The position numbers were made by a program, and so were the translations under genes. The notes beneath the pieces are model-generated. The model worked only from the letters and a program-made list of their open reading frames with translations. It did no database searches and was not told where the DNA came from. A stretch of DNA of 64,000 nt from Rhizobium sp. P40RR-XXII (GTDB lineage: Bacteria; Pseudomonadota; Alphaproteobacteria; Rhizobiales; Rhizobiaceae), in contig NZ_JABAII010000017.1 of the NCBI RefSeq assembly GCF_012641405.1, forward strand, positions 62,001 through 126,000, written 5' to 3'. Every line of letters starts with the position of its first letter. Position 1 is the first letter of the stretch. Shown piece by piece: positions 35,293-45,200 of the stretch.

Positions 35293-36369
35293 ATGCCGAG
35301 TCTTTTTGACCCTATTCAGCTCGGCGCCATCAAGGCGCCGAACCGTGTCCTGATGGCGCCCATGACACGGGCTCGTGGTACAAGGGACCACTTGCCAACG
35401 GCCATCATGGCCGATTACTACGCCCAACGGGCTTCCGCCGGTCTCATCATCAGCGAGGCGATCGGCATCAACCAACTCGGCCTTGGCTGGCCATACGCGA
35501 CGGGCATATGGTCACGCGATCAGATCACCGGATGGCGAAACGTTACCGAAGCCGTTCACGAGCGTGGCGGACGGATCATAGCGCAGCTCTGGCAAATGGG
35601 GCGCGTCGTTCATTCGGACTTCCTAGGTGGTCGCCAACCGGTGTCGGCATCCGCCACCGTCGCGCCCAATCATGCCCACACCTATGAGGGCAAGAAACCT
35701 TATGAACGCGCACGGCCGCTATCGATCGACGAGATCGCTGAGGTGGTGGAAAATTTCCGGGGGGCCGCTCTCAATGCGATAGACGCTGGCTTCGATGGGA
35801 TTCAGCTTCACGCCTCGAACGGTTATCTCATCGACCAGTTCTTGCGAGACAGCGCTAACTTTCGGGACGATCGCTATGGCGGAGCGATTGAGAACCGCGT
35901 CCGGTTTTTGAAGGAAACGGCCCAGACTGTCGCTGATGCGATCGGCGCTGATCGGGTCGGTGTCCGTCTTTCCCCGAATGGCGAAACCCAAGGGGTGCGT
36001 GACAGCGACCCGCTCCCGCTGTTCACGAAGGCTCTCGAAGCACTATCCGCAATAGGCGTCGCTCATGTCGAATTGCGGGAGCCACCGGTCAATGGGACAT
36101 TCGGCGTGGGAGAGATCGATCCCCTGGCGCGGCATTTGCGGCCGGCATTTAAGGGGCCGTTGATCCTGAACTCGGATTTCGACGCCATGCGTGCCCAAAC
36201 AGAGCTTGACGCCGGTATAGGTGACGCCGTCGCGTTTGGCCGGCCGTTTATTGCCAACCCGGATTTTCCGAGACGCGTGGCTGAAGGTCTGCCATTGGCA
36301 CAGGACGACGCTCAAAAATGGTTTACACAAGGAACGGAAGGCTATCTTGACTATAACAATCGGGGCTAG
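35293..36369 (+). CDS. Old Yellow Enzyme family alkene reductase (NemA-like)
   Basis: 358-residue FMN-dependent TIM-barrel flavoprotein that reduces activated C=C bonds or nitro compounds with NAD(P)H. Seen: LFDPIQLGAIKAPNRVLMAPMTRARG at the start, QLWQMGRVVH, FDGIQLHASNGYLIDQFLRD (the substrate-binding His/Asn pair), DDRYGG and VAFGRPFIANPDFPRR. AAGGA lies nine bases before the ATG. Genes of this family are commonly next to a divergent regulator and are induced by electrophiles, which fits the LysR gene here. Confidence 0.95.
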   Translation: MPSLFDPIQLGAIKAPNRVLMAPMTRARGTRDHLPTAIMADYYAQRASAGLIISEAIGINQLGLGWPYATGIWSRDQITGWRNVTEAVHERGGRIIAQLWQMGRVVHSDFLGGRQPVSASATVAPNHAHTYEGKKPYERARPLSIDEIAEVVENFRGAALNAIDAGFDGIQLHASNGYLIDQFLRDSANFRDDRYGGAIENRVRFLKETAQTVADAIGADRVGVRLSPNGETQGVRDSDPLPLFTKALEALSAIGVAHVELREPPVNGTFGVGEIDPLARHLRPAFKGPLILNSDFDAMRAQTELDAGIGDAVAFGRPFIANPDFPRRVAEGLPLAQDDAQKWFTQGTEGYLDYNNRG

Positions 36370-36537
36370 CGCGATTTCAGCGGCAGCGGTGGGCACGCTA
36401 GGGATTGAACGGAGAAGATTCTAAGATTGCGAGCTAGCTCGTGCGCACACCTTCGATGCGGTAAAACAATGTGTCTCCAGTCCGTTCATCTAGTGTTTGT
36501 CAAAGTCCCCAGCGTGCATTGAGGCGGAGAATTGACC

Positions 36538-37113
36538 ATGGGTTTGTCAGCGCAAGCAGATCTATTCGGCAAAGCGGAGCCGGACCTACCCACCGGTTTC
36601 CGATACCAACCTCGCGTGGTCCCTGAATCGGTCCAGTCGGACCTCCTGCGTGAACTACCGCAACTGTCGCTGAAGCCGTTTGACTTCCACGGTTTCGAAG
36701 GCAAGCGGAGGGTGATCTCTTATGGTTGGAAATACGACTTCGACACCCAGCAGGTGAGGCGGACCGAAGACATCCCGCCGTTTCTCCTGCCGGTGCGAAC
36801 CATTGCCGCAGCCTTTGCCGGCATTGCCCCGGATCAACTGCAACAGGCTCTCATCACCGAATATGCAGCCGGTGCGCCTATCGGGTGGCACCGAGACAAA
36901 AACGTCTTCGGGCGGGTTGTCGGGGTTTCTCTTTTGTCAGCTTGCACATTCAGGCTTCGGCGCCGTGCCGGCGACAAATGGGAACGCATCTCGGTCATTG
37001 CCGAACCCGGCTCTGCCTACGTGCTCTCGGGACCTGCGCGCAGCGAATGGGAGCATTCCATCCCCCCTGTCGATCAGCTTCGTTATTCGATCACCTTCCG
37101 AGAAATCGCCTGA
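36538..37113 (+). CDS. alkB: AlkB-like 2-oxoglutarate/Fe(II) dioxygenase
   Basis: 191 residues, cytoplasmic, of the AlkB nucleic-acid dealkylation family. Seen: ITEYAAGAPIGWHRDK (HxD iron ligands), EWEHSIPP (third His ligand) and RYSITFR (the two Arg that bind 2-oxoglutarate). The ATG at 36538 is chosen because GAGGCGGAG lies eight bases upstream; a TTG six bases earlier is possible. It is the short single-domain form. It stands alone and is not preceded by ada, so it may be expressed independently. Confidence 0.88.
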   Translation: MGLSAQADLFGKAEPDLPTGFRYQPRVVPESVQSDLLRELPQLSLKPFDFHGFEGKRRVISYGWKYDFDTQQVRRTEDIPPFLLPVRTIAAAFAGIAPDQLQQALITEYAAGAPIGWHRDKNVFGRVVGVSLLSACTFRLRRRAGDKWERISVIAEPGSAYVLSGPARSEWEHSIPPVDQLRYSITFREIA

Positions 37114-37152
37114 TCGAGAGGTGCCAGATGGCCCCCAGTACCAGCGCCGCCG

Positions 37153-37405
37153 CTAATGATGGGCCTGTTCTGAATTGCGTTTCCGGGTTGCCGCAGCCTT
37201 CTTCGCCGACGCCGAGCGATCGGCGGCAGATCGTGATGCAGCGGCCTTTTCACTCTTCTTCCGCCGCCGTCGTCTTTGTTGACGGTCGCCCAGGCGCGAC
37301 GTTCGGCCTCTTTCTCCGAAACGCCGCGGTCCTATAGCTTTCGGCGATATGGTCTGCCTTACGTTCCTGCTTTTCTTGTTTTCGACCAGATCCACTGGGA
37401 TGGTC
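37153..37405 (-). pseudogene. Frameshifted small Lys/Arg-rich protein common in rhizobia
   Basis: Three minus-strand frames join into one recognisable protein: SGSGRKQEKQERKADHIAES, then after a one-base shift GVSEKEAERRAWATVNKDDG, then after another shift KSEKAAASRSAADR and SASAKKAAATRKR. This is the pattern of the short proteins often labelled plasmid stabilisation protein in Rhizobiales. Two frameshifts and a stop upstream of the first segment show it is dead. Confidence 0.7.
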
Positions 37406-37515
37406 GAGATACGGAGCTTAGTCAGGGGAAAGCGCGCGGATGTCGTATGTGAGGTGGAGAGTAGGTGGCGAGCGCGGTGCCGCCCACGGCGGTCCGTTTC
37501 TCACCACCCCTCGCA

Positions 37516-37551
37516 GAACCGGACATGCACCTTTTGTTATGCGTCCGGCTC
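37516..37551 (-). mobile_element. Group II intron domain V (intron remnant on minus strand)
   Basis: On the minus strand the sequence GAGCCGGAC ... GTCCGGTTC forms nine base pairs, then GCAT/GTGC pairs around the tip, with a two-base AT bulge on the 3' side, followed by TGCGAGGGG. This is the domain V plan of bacterial group II introns; the tip loop is longer than the usual GNRA. Related intron sequence may extend to about 37900 (a GC-rich stretch with CCGGTTAGGACT pairing to AGTCCTAGCCCGG). No reverse transcriptase gene remains, so it is either ORF-less or deleted. Confidence 0.55.
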
Positions 37552-37954
37552 GCCAGAAGACATGGCGAACGTTGGCGTTCCCATCCACGCCAGACGAAAC
37601 CGACAGACAGGAGTCCATGCGAGCATATATGGCTCGACGGATCCATGACGCCATAGTCGCACCGCAGGGCGGCGACTGCTGCGTTGTCGACCTTTTGCGA
37701 TTTCGTTCGCGTTGGCGTTTGGGCGAACCCACGCAGTCCGAGAGGAAGCAATCTCGCGTGCCGCCATGATGTCGGTCCTCAGACAGTCCAGAACCGGATT
37801 TCTGAGCCGGATTCTACACGGCGGGAGAGGCCAACCCAACCGGGCTAGGACTAAGGTCTGACGGCACAGGGGCACGAAGTCCTAACCGGGAACTCTAGCG
37901 TCATCCGACGGTTAATTCTCCAGCGGATCCAACCGCAGAAAAGGAGGAAAAAAC

Positions 37955-38350
37955 ATGAATATCAAAGTAGTAGGCATTGCCGCGGGTATCCTGCTGGCAT
38001 CGACAGCGGCCTTTGCCCAATCCTCAACGGTCAACGGCGCGGCCGGTGGTGCAGTCACCGGGGCCATCGTCGGCGGCCCAGCTGGCGCAGCTGTCGGTGG
38101 TGTTGCCGGCGCAGTCATCGGCACCGCGATTGATCCGCCGCCGCAAAAGGTTGTGACCTATGTTCAGGAGGCTCCCGCCCCGACCAAACGGGTCGTGGTG
38201 AAGGAAAAGGTGGTTGTCGGGCAGCCCCTGCCGGAAACCGTCGTCGTAACTCCGGTTCCCGACGATCCGAAATATGCATATGCAATCGTCAATGACCAGC
38301 GTGTCATCGTCGAGCCTTCCTCGCGGAAGGTCATTCAGGTCATCCATTAA
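37955..38350 (+). CDS. DUF1236 exported protein with glycine-zipper segment
   Basis: 131-residue exported protein of unknown function. Signal peptide residues 1-21 (ASTAAFAQ). A glycine-zipper segment follows (AAGGAVTGAIVGGPAGAAVG), then a Pro/Val-rich stretch and the C-terminal DUF1236 domain (YAYAIVNDQRVIVEPSSRKV). AAGGAGG lies just upstream of the ATG. Such proteins are frequent in rhizobia and are probably periplasmic or outer-membrane associated. The neighbour at 38451 also ends in a similar domain, so the two form a small envelope cluster. Confidence 0.88.
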   Translation: MNIKVVGIAAGILLASTAAFAQSSTVNGAAGGAVTGAIVGGPAGAAVGGVAGAVIGTAIDPPPQKVVTYVQEAPAPTKRVVVKEKVVVGQPLPETVVVTPVPDDPKYAYAIVNDQRVIVEPSSRKVIQVIH

Positions 38351-38450
38351 CCGACCGGCGGCGGCAGCCGCCCTCTTTCCAACATAAGGGCACGCGTGTG
38401 CCGCATGGGAATGCGGGCGGCAAGCTGTGCCCAAACCTCCGAGATCGATC

Positions 38451-39320
38451 ATGAAAAGCAACCATCTCACAATACTTCTGGCAACGCTGTCGCTGAGCAT
38501 TTCGCCGCTCGCGACACTGTCGGCCATGGCCCAGCAGGATACGAAAAGTAGTGGCCAGGCCCAATCTGGTTCCCAAAGCACGGACACTGGGTCGCAGACC
38601 GGCTCCGGTAAGACCGGCGCAGACTGCACCTCCGACGCTTCGGGATCCTGCCCACAGGGTAAGGGGCAGTCATCGCAGCAAAAGGCCGGTAAGAGCTCTG
38701 ACACACAAAAGAGCACCGAGCAGCCGCCGACCGACAGCTCGACCAGCGGGACTGCATCGGGCAAGTCATCGACAGAAACCAAATCCGGCTCGCAAGACGC
38801 CGGAGGCGATACCATCAATAAACAGAAGCCCGCTGCCAAATCCGGCATGACGGATAGCAGCGGGGCCGCCACCACAGGCACGAAGAGCGGCACGCAAAAC
38901 ACCAAGCGTGCTGAAGGCACAAGCGGCGGCGCCAGCACGCAGAGCGGCGATGCAAACAAGCAATCGACCGATCAGAACGCGACGACGACAAATAAGAGTT
39001 CGTCCGAGACCAACGTCAATAACAACACGACGACCAACAACCAGACGAACACCAAGACCAACGTCAACATTTCCGTCGAACAGCAGACCGAAATTCGGAC
39101 GGCGGTGAAGGACGTTCATGTTGCGCCTGTGAAGGAGGTCGATTTCACGGTCTCCGTCGGGGTGAAAATCCCGAAGAAGATCCGGCTTGAGACATTGCCG
39201 CCACGCATCGTGAAGATCGTTCCGCAATATGAAGGTTATCGCTTCTTCATCCTTGCAGATGGCCGCATCGTCATCGTCGATGCCGAAGCTCTAACAATTG
39301 TCTTTATCATCGACGCTTAA
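38451..39320 (+). CDS. Exported Ser/Thr/Gln-rich protein with DUF1236-like C-terminus
   Basis: 289 residues. Signal peptide about 1-27 (cleavage near AMA-QQ). About residues 28-200 are low complexity, rich in Ser, Thr, Gln, Gly, Lys and Asn, with one CTSDASGSC pair of Cys; this looks disordered. The C-terminal 85 residues are folded (EIRTAVKDVHVAPVKEVDFT, then VPQYEGYRFFILADGRIVIVD), resembling DUF1236. The ATG at 38451 starts the signal peptide; an upstream Met at 38427 would add eight residues. Function unknown; it may be a wall- or surface-spacer protein. Confidence 0.8.
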   Translation: MKSNHLTILLATLSLSISPLATLSAMAQQDTKSSGQAQSGSQSTDTGSQTGSGKTGADCTSDASGSCPQGKGQSSQQKAGKSSDTQKSTEQPPTDSSTSGTASGKSSTETKSGSQDAGGDTINKQKPAAKSGMTDSSGAATTGTKSGTQNTKRAEGTSGGASTQSGDANKQSTDQNATTTNKSSSETNVNNNTTTNNQTNTKTNVNISVEQQTEIRTAVKDVHVAPVKEVDFTVSVGVKIPKKIRLETLPPRIVKIVPQYEGYRFFILADGRIVIVDAEALTIVFIIDA

Positions 39321-39372
39321 AACCAGTGTCCCGGCGGTGCCATACGCACCGCCGGTCCCCCAGGAGCAATCA

Positions 39373-39525
39373 ATGACATTCCACGAAAACAAGCCGTCTG
39401 GTACAGCCTTTCCCATCATCGCCATCCTGATTGCCATGGTCGCTATTGTCGGCGCGCTCGTGCTGTCATCAAGTCATCAGGCGCCGGCTCGGGTGTGGGT
39501 TCCGGTTCAATCGGCAGGGCCGTGA
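39373..39525 (+). CDS. Small single-span membrane protein
   Basis: 50 residues. The ATG has CAGGAG six bases upstream. One transmembrane helix (about residues 13-34, TAFPIIAILIAMVAIVGALV) is followed by a short periplasmic tail. It follows the DUF1236-like gene by 52 bases and may share its transcript. No family recognised. Confidence 0.6.
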   Translation: MTFHENKPSGTAFPIIAILIAMVAIVGALVLSSSHQAPARVWVPVQSAGP

Positions 39526-39682
39526 TTTGCATGATTTCGGCACCGGCTACTCGTCGATGGCCTGCTCCGATCTTCCTCTTGACAAGCGCAAGATTGCCCA
39601 ATCCGAATCTCATTCGAGCACTGCAATCGCTTTCGTCCGGCTGACGCTTTCGGCTACCGCTCGCCAAAGAGTTGATAGCTGA
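39521..39682 (+). pseudogene. EAL-domain (c-di-GMP phosphodiesterase) fragment
   Basis: The frame reads DLHDFGTGYSSMACSDLPLD then KRKIAQS, matching the core DFGTGYSSLxxLxxLPxDxLKID of EAL domains, then decays. No N-terminal EAL motif and no other domain are present, so this is a short remnant. It overlaps the last bases of the preceding small gene. Confidence 0.6.
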
Positions 39683-40213
39683 CAGAAATGCCCATCCTCA
39701 TTAACCGGATCAATTGATGGCGGTAACTGTGATATTCGGCCCGGGATATGATCAATACCCACGGGCGGCGGTCATGAAGGTTATGCGAAAGCTTGGTGCC
39801 TTCGTCAAAAGCCGGAATTGGTCCGTCGCGGGATCGCAGGAAATCGAGACAATGCAGGCGCCATAAGCCGGAAGCGCGATAACCATCGAGGTCGAAACCT
39901 ATATTGGACTTCTATCACTGGCGATGAGAACGTGATCAATGAAATCTCGGAGCGAATGAGGCAGGTCGCCAAATCTCCCACCTGATCCTATCCCGCGATA
40001 TTGGACCACCACACCATAGCGGACCGTTGAGGTATGGGCCCTCTTCGATCGCCGACGAGACGCGTCTCCGCATGGATACTTTTAAGGGAATGGGACAGCG
40101 GCTCATGGCCCTTGCATAACACAAGCTTGCTCTTGGCATTAATAGCTTGCGCGCGGAATGCGGTGCCGCTTAGTCTAGGCAACCGGGGTTTGAACATTCA
40201 ATCAGAGGAAACT
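39683..40213. other. Decayed intergenic stretch
   Basis: Short peptides in different frames look like remnants of one protein: MAVTVIFGPGYDQYPRAAVM from 39717, then ITGDENVINEISERMRQVAK further on, separated by frameshifts. No intact gene or recognised family. The end may contain the promoter of the regulator-like gene that follows. Confidence 0.3.
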
Positions 40214-41125
40214 TTGTCAGCACGTTTTCCCTTGTTTCAAGGCGTTGCAGCTCATAGAGCAACGCCTGTCTGGCGGCGCGCGGCAAAGCTGCGGAACCAT
40301 CCAAGGCTTCTCGACGCGCTCCATGGCTACTGTCGCGACATGTGCATGCCATCGTCGGCGGCCTGGCCAGCAAACAAGGTTTTCGGGCAGAAGTTTCGTT
40401 ACATCACAGCGTACAGCTTGATCGGAAATTTCGTGCGCTGGTCGGAGACCGGTGAAGTTCCGCCCACGCTGAAGACGCTTCAGGACAATGTGCCGGCAAG
40501 CCCCCGCCAGGTCGCCGACCTCATTAAGCACCTCAGAGCGGGAGGTTATGTTCACGCGATGTCTTCGCCTCAAGATGGAAGGGCTATCCATCTTGTGCCG
40601 ACACAAGAGCTACTTTTGGAGGTCGCTCGATCACCATTGGCATGTTTAAGAGCAGCGGAGGTACTTGGTGAAGCAGTGCCGGGCACCTGCCAAAGGCTTC
40701 ATTCGGAACCGGAATTTCTTGCTGGATGGATCGGGGAGTCTGTGCGGGAATATCGGGGAGCCGATATCCTTTTCTCGCCATTTCCAACCATCGTTCGCTT
40801 CAGCGAACGCGATGCCGGATACATGGCGCTGACGGCAGTAATTGGCTGCCACTACGCAACTGTTTTAGGAGACCAGACTTGGCAACTTCGTCCAACGCAG
40901 GACGTGTTCGCCAGGCACTTCAAAGTGTCGCGTCAGCACATCGGAAACCTGTTCTTGGAGGCAAGGCAAGCAGGTCTTTTCGCGGTCCGCGAAGGAAAAA
41001 TTATCAATATTGAGCCAGACCTCGTGACGGAGTTCGGAAACTTCGTTATCGGCCAGATGGCGCACTACTCCATGATGGCGGAGCGGGTCGCTGATCGGGC
41101 GAAATCAGAAAACGGCTCTGCGTAA
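40214..41125 (+). CDS. Hypothetical protein with two winged-helix-like regions
   Basis: 303 residues from a TTG with AGAGGAA just upstream; the frame stays open back to 40034, but the added residues look non-coding, and a TTG at 40190 is a third option. The first winged-helix-like region lies around YITAYSLIGNFVRW, PPTLKTLQDNVPASPRQVADLIKHLRAGG; a second one near LRPTQDVFARHFKVSRQHIGNLFLEARQAGLF. Helix-turn-helix, recognition helix and wing order suggest a DNA-binding regulator with duplicated domains. No effector domain is recognised and the target is unknown. Confidence 0.6.
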   Translation: MSARFPLFQGVAAHRATPVWRRAAKLRNHPRLLDALHGYCRDMCMPSSAAWPANKVFGQKFRYITAYSLIGNFVRWSETGEVPPTLKTLQDNVPASPRQVADLIKHLRAGGYVHAMSSPQDGRAIHLVPTQELLLEVARSPLACLRAAEVLGEAVPGTCQRLHSEPEFLAGWIGESVREYRGADILFSPFPTIVRFSERDAGYMALTAVIGCHYATVLGDQTWQLRPTQDVFARHFKVSRQHIGNLFLEARQAGLFAVREGKIINIEPDLVTEFGNFVIGQMAHYSMMAERVADRAKSENGSA

Positions 41126-41314
41126 TGATGATGACGCCACTTTGGAGCGCTTTTCCGCTTCGAAAAGATGGAATGCAGAACCTCTTGTACCGGACGGGTT
41201 ACTTGGATTACCGTTCACAAAATGAAGTGTTGCCCTTGCGGCGCAATCACGGCGGGTAACGACTTGGACAGCTTCATTTGGTAAACGCGGTTTAAAATCA
41301 GGTAAGTTTTTGAT

Positions 41315-41854
41315 ATGAGAAAATTCAACCCGCTCTCTTTGGGTCCGGCGAGCTTGATCGTCGGCGTACTGGCAAGTGCCGCGTTTGCTCAGACACCATC
41401 TTCCGCCCTGCCAGGAGGCGCCAGTTCACTTCAGGAAACCTTCCAAGATTGGCGGGTGACCTGCAGCCTTATGCAGAACAACAAGATATGCTCGGTCGCG
41501 CAGGTACAAACCCAGCAGAATGGCCAGCGGGTGTTGGCAATCGAACTCGCGGCCTCGAAGGACAACGGCGCGAGCGGCGTTCTTATGCTCCCCTTTGGGC
41601 TGAAGCTTCAGGACGGCGCAATACTGAAGATCGACAACAATCCGCCGCTACCTCCACTTTCCTTCTCGACCTGTCTGCCAGTAGGCTGTGTCGTTCCCGT
41701 GAATTTAACGGCCGCAAGTGTAAACGCATTGAGATCCGGTACATCGTTGACCGTGAGTGCTAACGCTGCGGATGGAGCGCAAAGCCTCAGTCTTCCCGTT
41801 TCGTTGAAAGGCCTGGCCCCCGCTCTCGACCGGCTCAATCAGCTTCAGAAATAA
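41315..41854 (+). CDS. Invasion-associated locus B (IalB) family protein
   Basis: 179-residue exported protein. Signal peptide about residues 1-25 (ASAAFAQ). The IalB domain starts with FQDWRVTC and includes the paired-Cys pattern CSLMQNNKICSVAQVQ, GVLMLPFGLKLQDGAILKID and FSTCLPVGCVVPVNL. The four Cys probably form two disulfides. The family was named in Bartonella and is widespread in rhizobia, where its role is not settled. It stands alone, with 333 bases of gene-free sequence before the autotransporter. Confidence 0.92.
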   Translation: MRKFNPLSLGPASLIVGVLASAAFAQTPSSALPGGASSLQETFQDWRVTCSLMQNNKICSVAQVQTQQNGQRVLAIELAASKDNGASGVLMLPFGLKLQDGAILKIDNNPPLPPLSFSTCLPVGCVVPVNLTAASVNALRSGTSLTVSANAADGAQSLSLPVSLKGLAPALDRLNQLQK

Positions 41855-42213
41855 GCGAGAATGAGGCTGTGAGCGGCGAATAGGCGGTACCAGCACCTGT
41901 CGCATTGACGTTTTCAGCTGGCATTCGAAGCTGAGGCGAGAAGACACGAAGGCGCGGCGCTCCTCTAAAAATACATGCAACTTTTGGGCTGGAAAAATCA
42001 AACTTCCTCGCGCTAAAGATTGGGCAGGGGATTAGTGTTTCGCATACCTGCGGTTGAGCACCGGACGCCTATGCGCAAGCGTAGGTGCCATTTATCCCAT
42101 GACGAAATAACGGGTTCGAAAGCGCCCGATGGCTCACGGCTCACAGGAGCGGAACCGATCCGATAAGGCGCGGGTCCACTCGGACTTTGCAGCAGTATCG
42201 GCAAGTGCAAAGG

Positions 42214-45200
42214 ATGAACAAAAGAGTGACTGATCGCATCAATGGCTTCCAATGCGTCAGCAGGCTCAATATCCGGCCTTCTTTAGTGGGGCTTTTGGCT
42301 GGTGTATCCCTGCTAGCGCTCCTTGTGTATCACCGAACGGCACATGCGCAAGATCAGGTCGTCGACGGTCAAACAGTAATCGTGTCCAACGCGCCATCCT
42401 CCGATTTTCCATCGCCCTTGGTCATTAGCGGCGCCTTGATAGTGGGAGACGCGGGCAACGGAGTGTTGACGGTTGTCGGAAGTGGTTCCGTTTCCAGTGC
42501 ATCCGGCATTATTGGCAACGCGGGAAGCTCATCTGGAACCGTAACCGTCGATGGCGCCGGATCAAACTGGGGAGTTGCGGGCTCACTTGTGGTCGGTGAT
42601 GCGGGCTCCGGTACGCTGGCGGTTGCCAACGGCGGTGTAGTCAGCACGGCCAGTTTCGACATTGCGCGGCAGGCCGGCTCCGCCGGCACGCTTAACATCG
42701 GCTCTGCGGCGGGAGGTACCCCGACCGCAGCTGGCACCGTTGATGCGTCCACGATCGCGTTCGGGTCTGGCACCGGCACGATTGTCTTCAATCATACGGG
42801 CAATCCGGACGGCTCCGACTACAGTTTTGCCCCCGTTATCACCGGCACCGGCACGATCGATCATCTTGCCGGCAATACGATCCTGACCGGTTCGAACAGC
42901 GCCGGCAGCGACTTCACCGGCACGCTCAACCTGTCGGGTGGCAATCTGACCATCAATGGCACCTTCGGCGATACGACGAACAACCATAGTGCCACCGTCA
43001 ATGTCACGGGTGCCGCGAACCTGACGGGCTCGGGAACCATCGCGGGCAATCTCAACCTTGACCGAGGTGCGACGCTGTCCTGGCAGTCGGGTCAGACGAT
43101 GAGCGTTCTGGGCATCTTGGGAATTGGCGATACTGCGGATGCCAATCTATCTATCGGCGGAGCCAGCAAGTTGACTTCAAATGTTCTGGAGGTCGGAGCT
43201 GGTGCAGGCGGAAGCGGGAGTCTCATCGTCGACGGCGTCAATGCTAACGCTACAGTCAGTCAGCTCCTCGTCGGCTATAACGGAGATGGCGCGCTGACCG
43301 TCAGTGGTGGCGGACAGTTCAGCAGTTTTTCTACTGCAATGGGATGGGCTTCCGGTTCAAGCGGCACCGTCACCGTAACCGGCCTCGGCTCGACATTTGA
43401 TGTCAACCAAGGTTTTTACATTGGCAATCGCGGACGTGCGAACGTCACGGTAAATGATGGCGGAACGCTCCATAACGGGGGAAATGTAGAAATCAGTGGT
43501 GAGGGGGCAACGGTCACCGGTGCTGGATCGCGTTGGGTTTCCGATGGTGATGTTTCCCTGACAGGAGATGGCACGACGCTTGCCGTTCTGGACGGAGGAA
43601 CGTTCAACAGCGGTGGCTATAGTAATATTGGCGTTACTAATCACGCAGCCAACACCCTAAAAGTCAGTGGATCAGGCTCGAAATTCACCAGCGTCAACGA
43701 TGCTTCTATTGGCCTCAGCGGAGCGGGCATCCTCACAGTTTCCGATGGCGGCGTGTTCAGCGTCACCAGCGGCAAGCTATTCATCGCGACGATCGATTAC
43801 TTGAACCTGCCCACCACCGGCATGCTCAATATCGGCTCCGCGATGGGAGATACCCCAACGGCGGCCGGCACCATCGATGCGTCCACGATCGCCTTCGGGT
43901 CTGGCACCGGCACAATTGTCTTCAACCATACGGGCAACCCGGACGGCTCCGACTACAGTTTTGCCCCCGTTATCACCGGCACCGGCACGATCGATCATCT
44001 TGCCGGCAATACGATCCTGACCGGTTCGAACAGCGCCGGCAGCGACTTCACCGGCACGCTCAACCTGTCGGGTGGCAATCTGACCATCAATGGCACCTTC
44101 GGCGATACGACGAACAACCATAGTGCCACCGTCAATGTCACGGGTGCCGCGAACCTGACGGGCTCGGGAACCATCGCGGGCAATCTCAACCTTGACCGAG
44201 GTGCGGCGCTGTCCTGGCAGTCGGGTCAGACGATGAGCGTTCTGGGCATTTTCAAGGTTGGCGATACCGGCGAGGCCAGCCTGTCCATTGGTGGAACCAG
44301 CAACATCAATTCATTCAATTTGGTGGCCGGAGCCAGTGCAGGCGGAAGCGGGAGCCTCCTCTTAAACGGCACCGATGCGCGGTTGACGACAACTCAGGTT
44401 CTTCTGGGCTACGGAGGAGATGGCGAACTGACCGTCAGCGGTGGCGGACAGGTCAACAGCGTTCTTGCTGCCTTCGGCTGGGATCCCGGCTCAAGCGGCA
44501 TCCTCACCGTAACCGGTCCAGGATCTACATTTGATGTCACCGCTGCTTTCAGCATTGCGATTGCTGGGCGTGCGAACATAACAGTAGCTGATGGTGGAAC
44601 AGTCCATAACGGCGCGGGAGTGGAAATCGGTAGTGGCGGAGCGACAGTCACTGGTGCTGGATCGCGTTGGATTTCTGACGGAGATGTTTCTCTCGTCGGA
44701 GACACGACGCTTGCTGTTCTGGACGGGGGAACATTCACCGGCGGTGGCTACAGCAACATCGGCTACACGAACGCAGCCAGCACTCTCAAAGTCAGTGGAT
44801 CAGGCTCGAAATTCACTAGCTTGAACGATGCTTCGATTGGCGTTGCGGGAATTGGCGCGCTGACAGTTGCCGACGGCGGCGTATTTGCAGTCACCAGCGG
44901 CAAGATGTTCATTGCGACGAACACTTATATGGACCGACCCACCACCGGCATGCTCAATATCGGCTCTGCGACGGGAGATACCCCAACGGTGGCCGGCACC
45001 ATCGATGCGTCCACAATTGCCTTCGGGCCCGGCACAGGCACGATTGTCTTCAACCATACGGGCAACCCGGACGGCTCCGACTACAGTTTTGCCCCCGTTA
45101 TCACCGGCACCGGCACGATCGATCATCTTGCCGGCAATACGATCCTGACCGGTTCGAACAGCGCCGGCAGCGATTTCACCGGCACGCTCAACCTGTCGGG

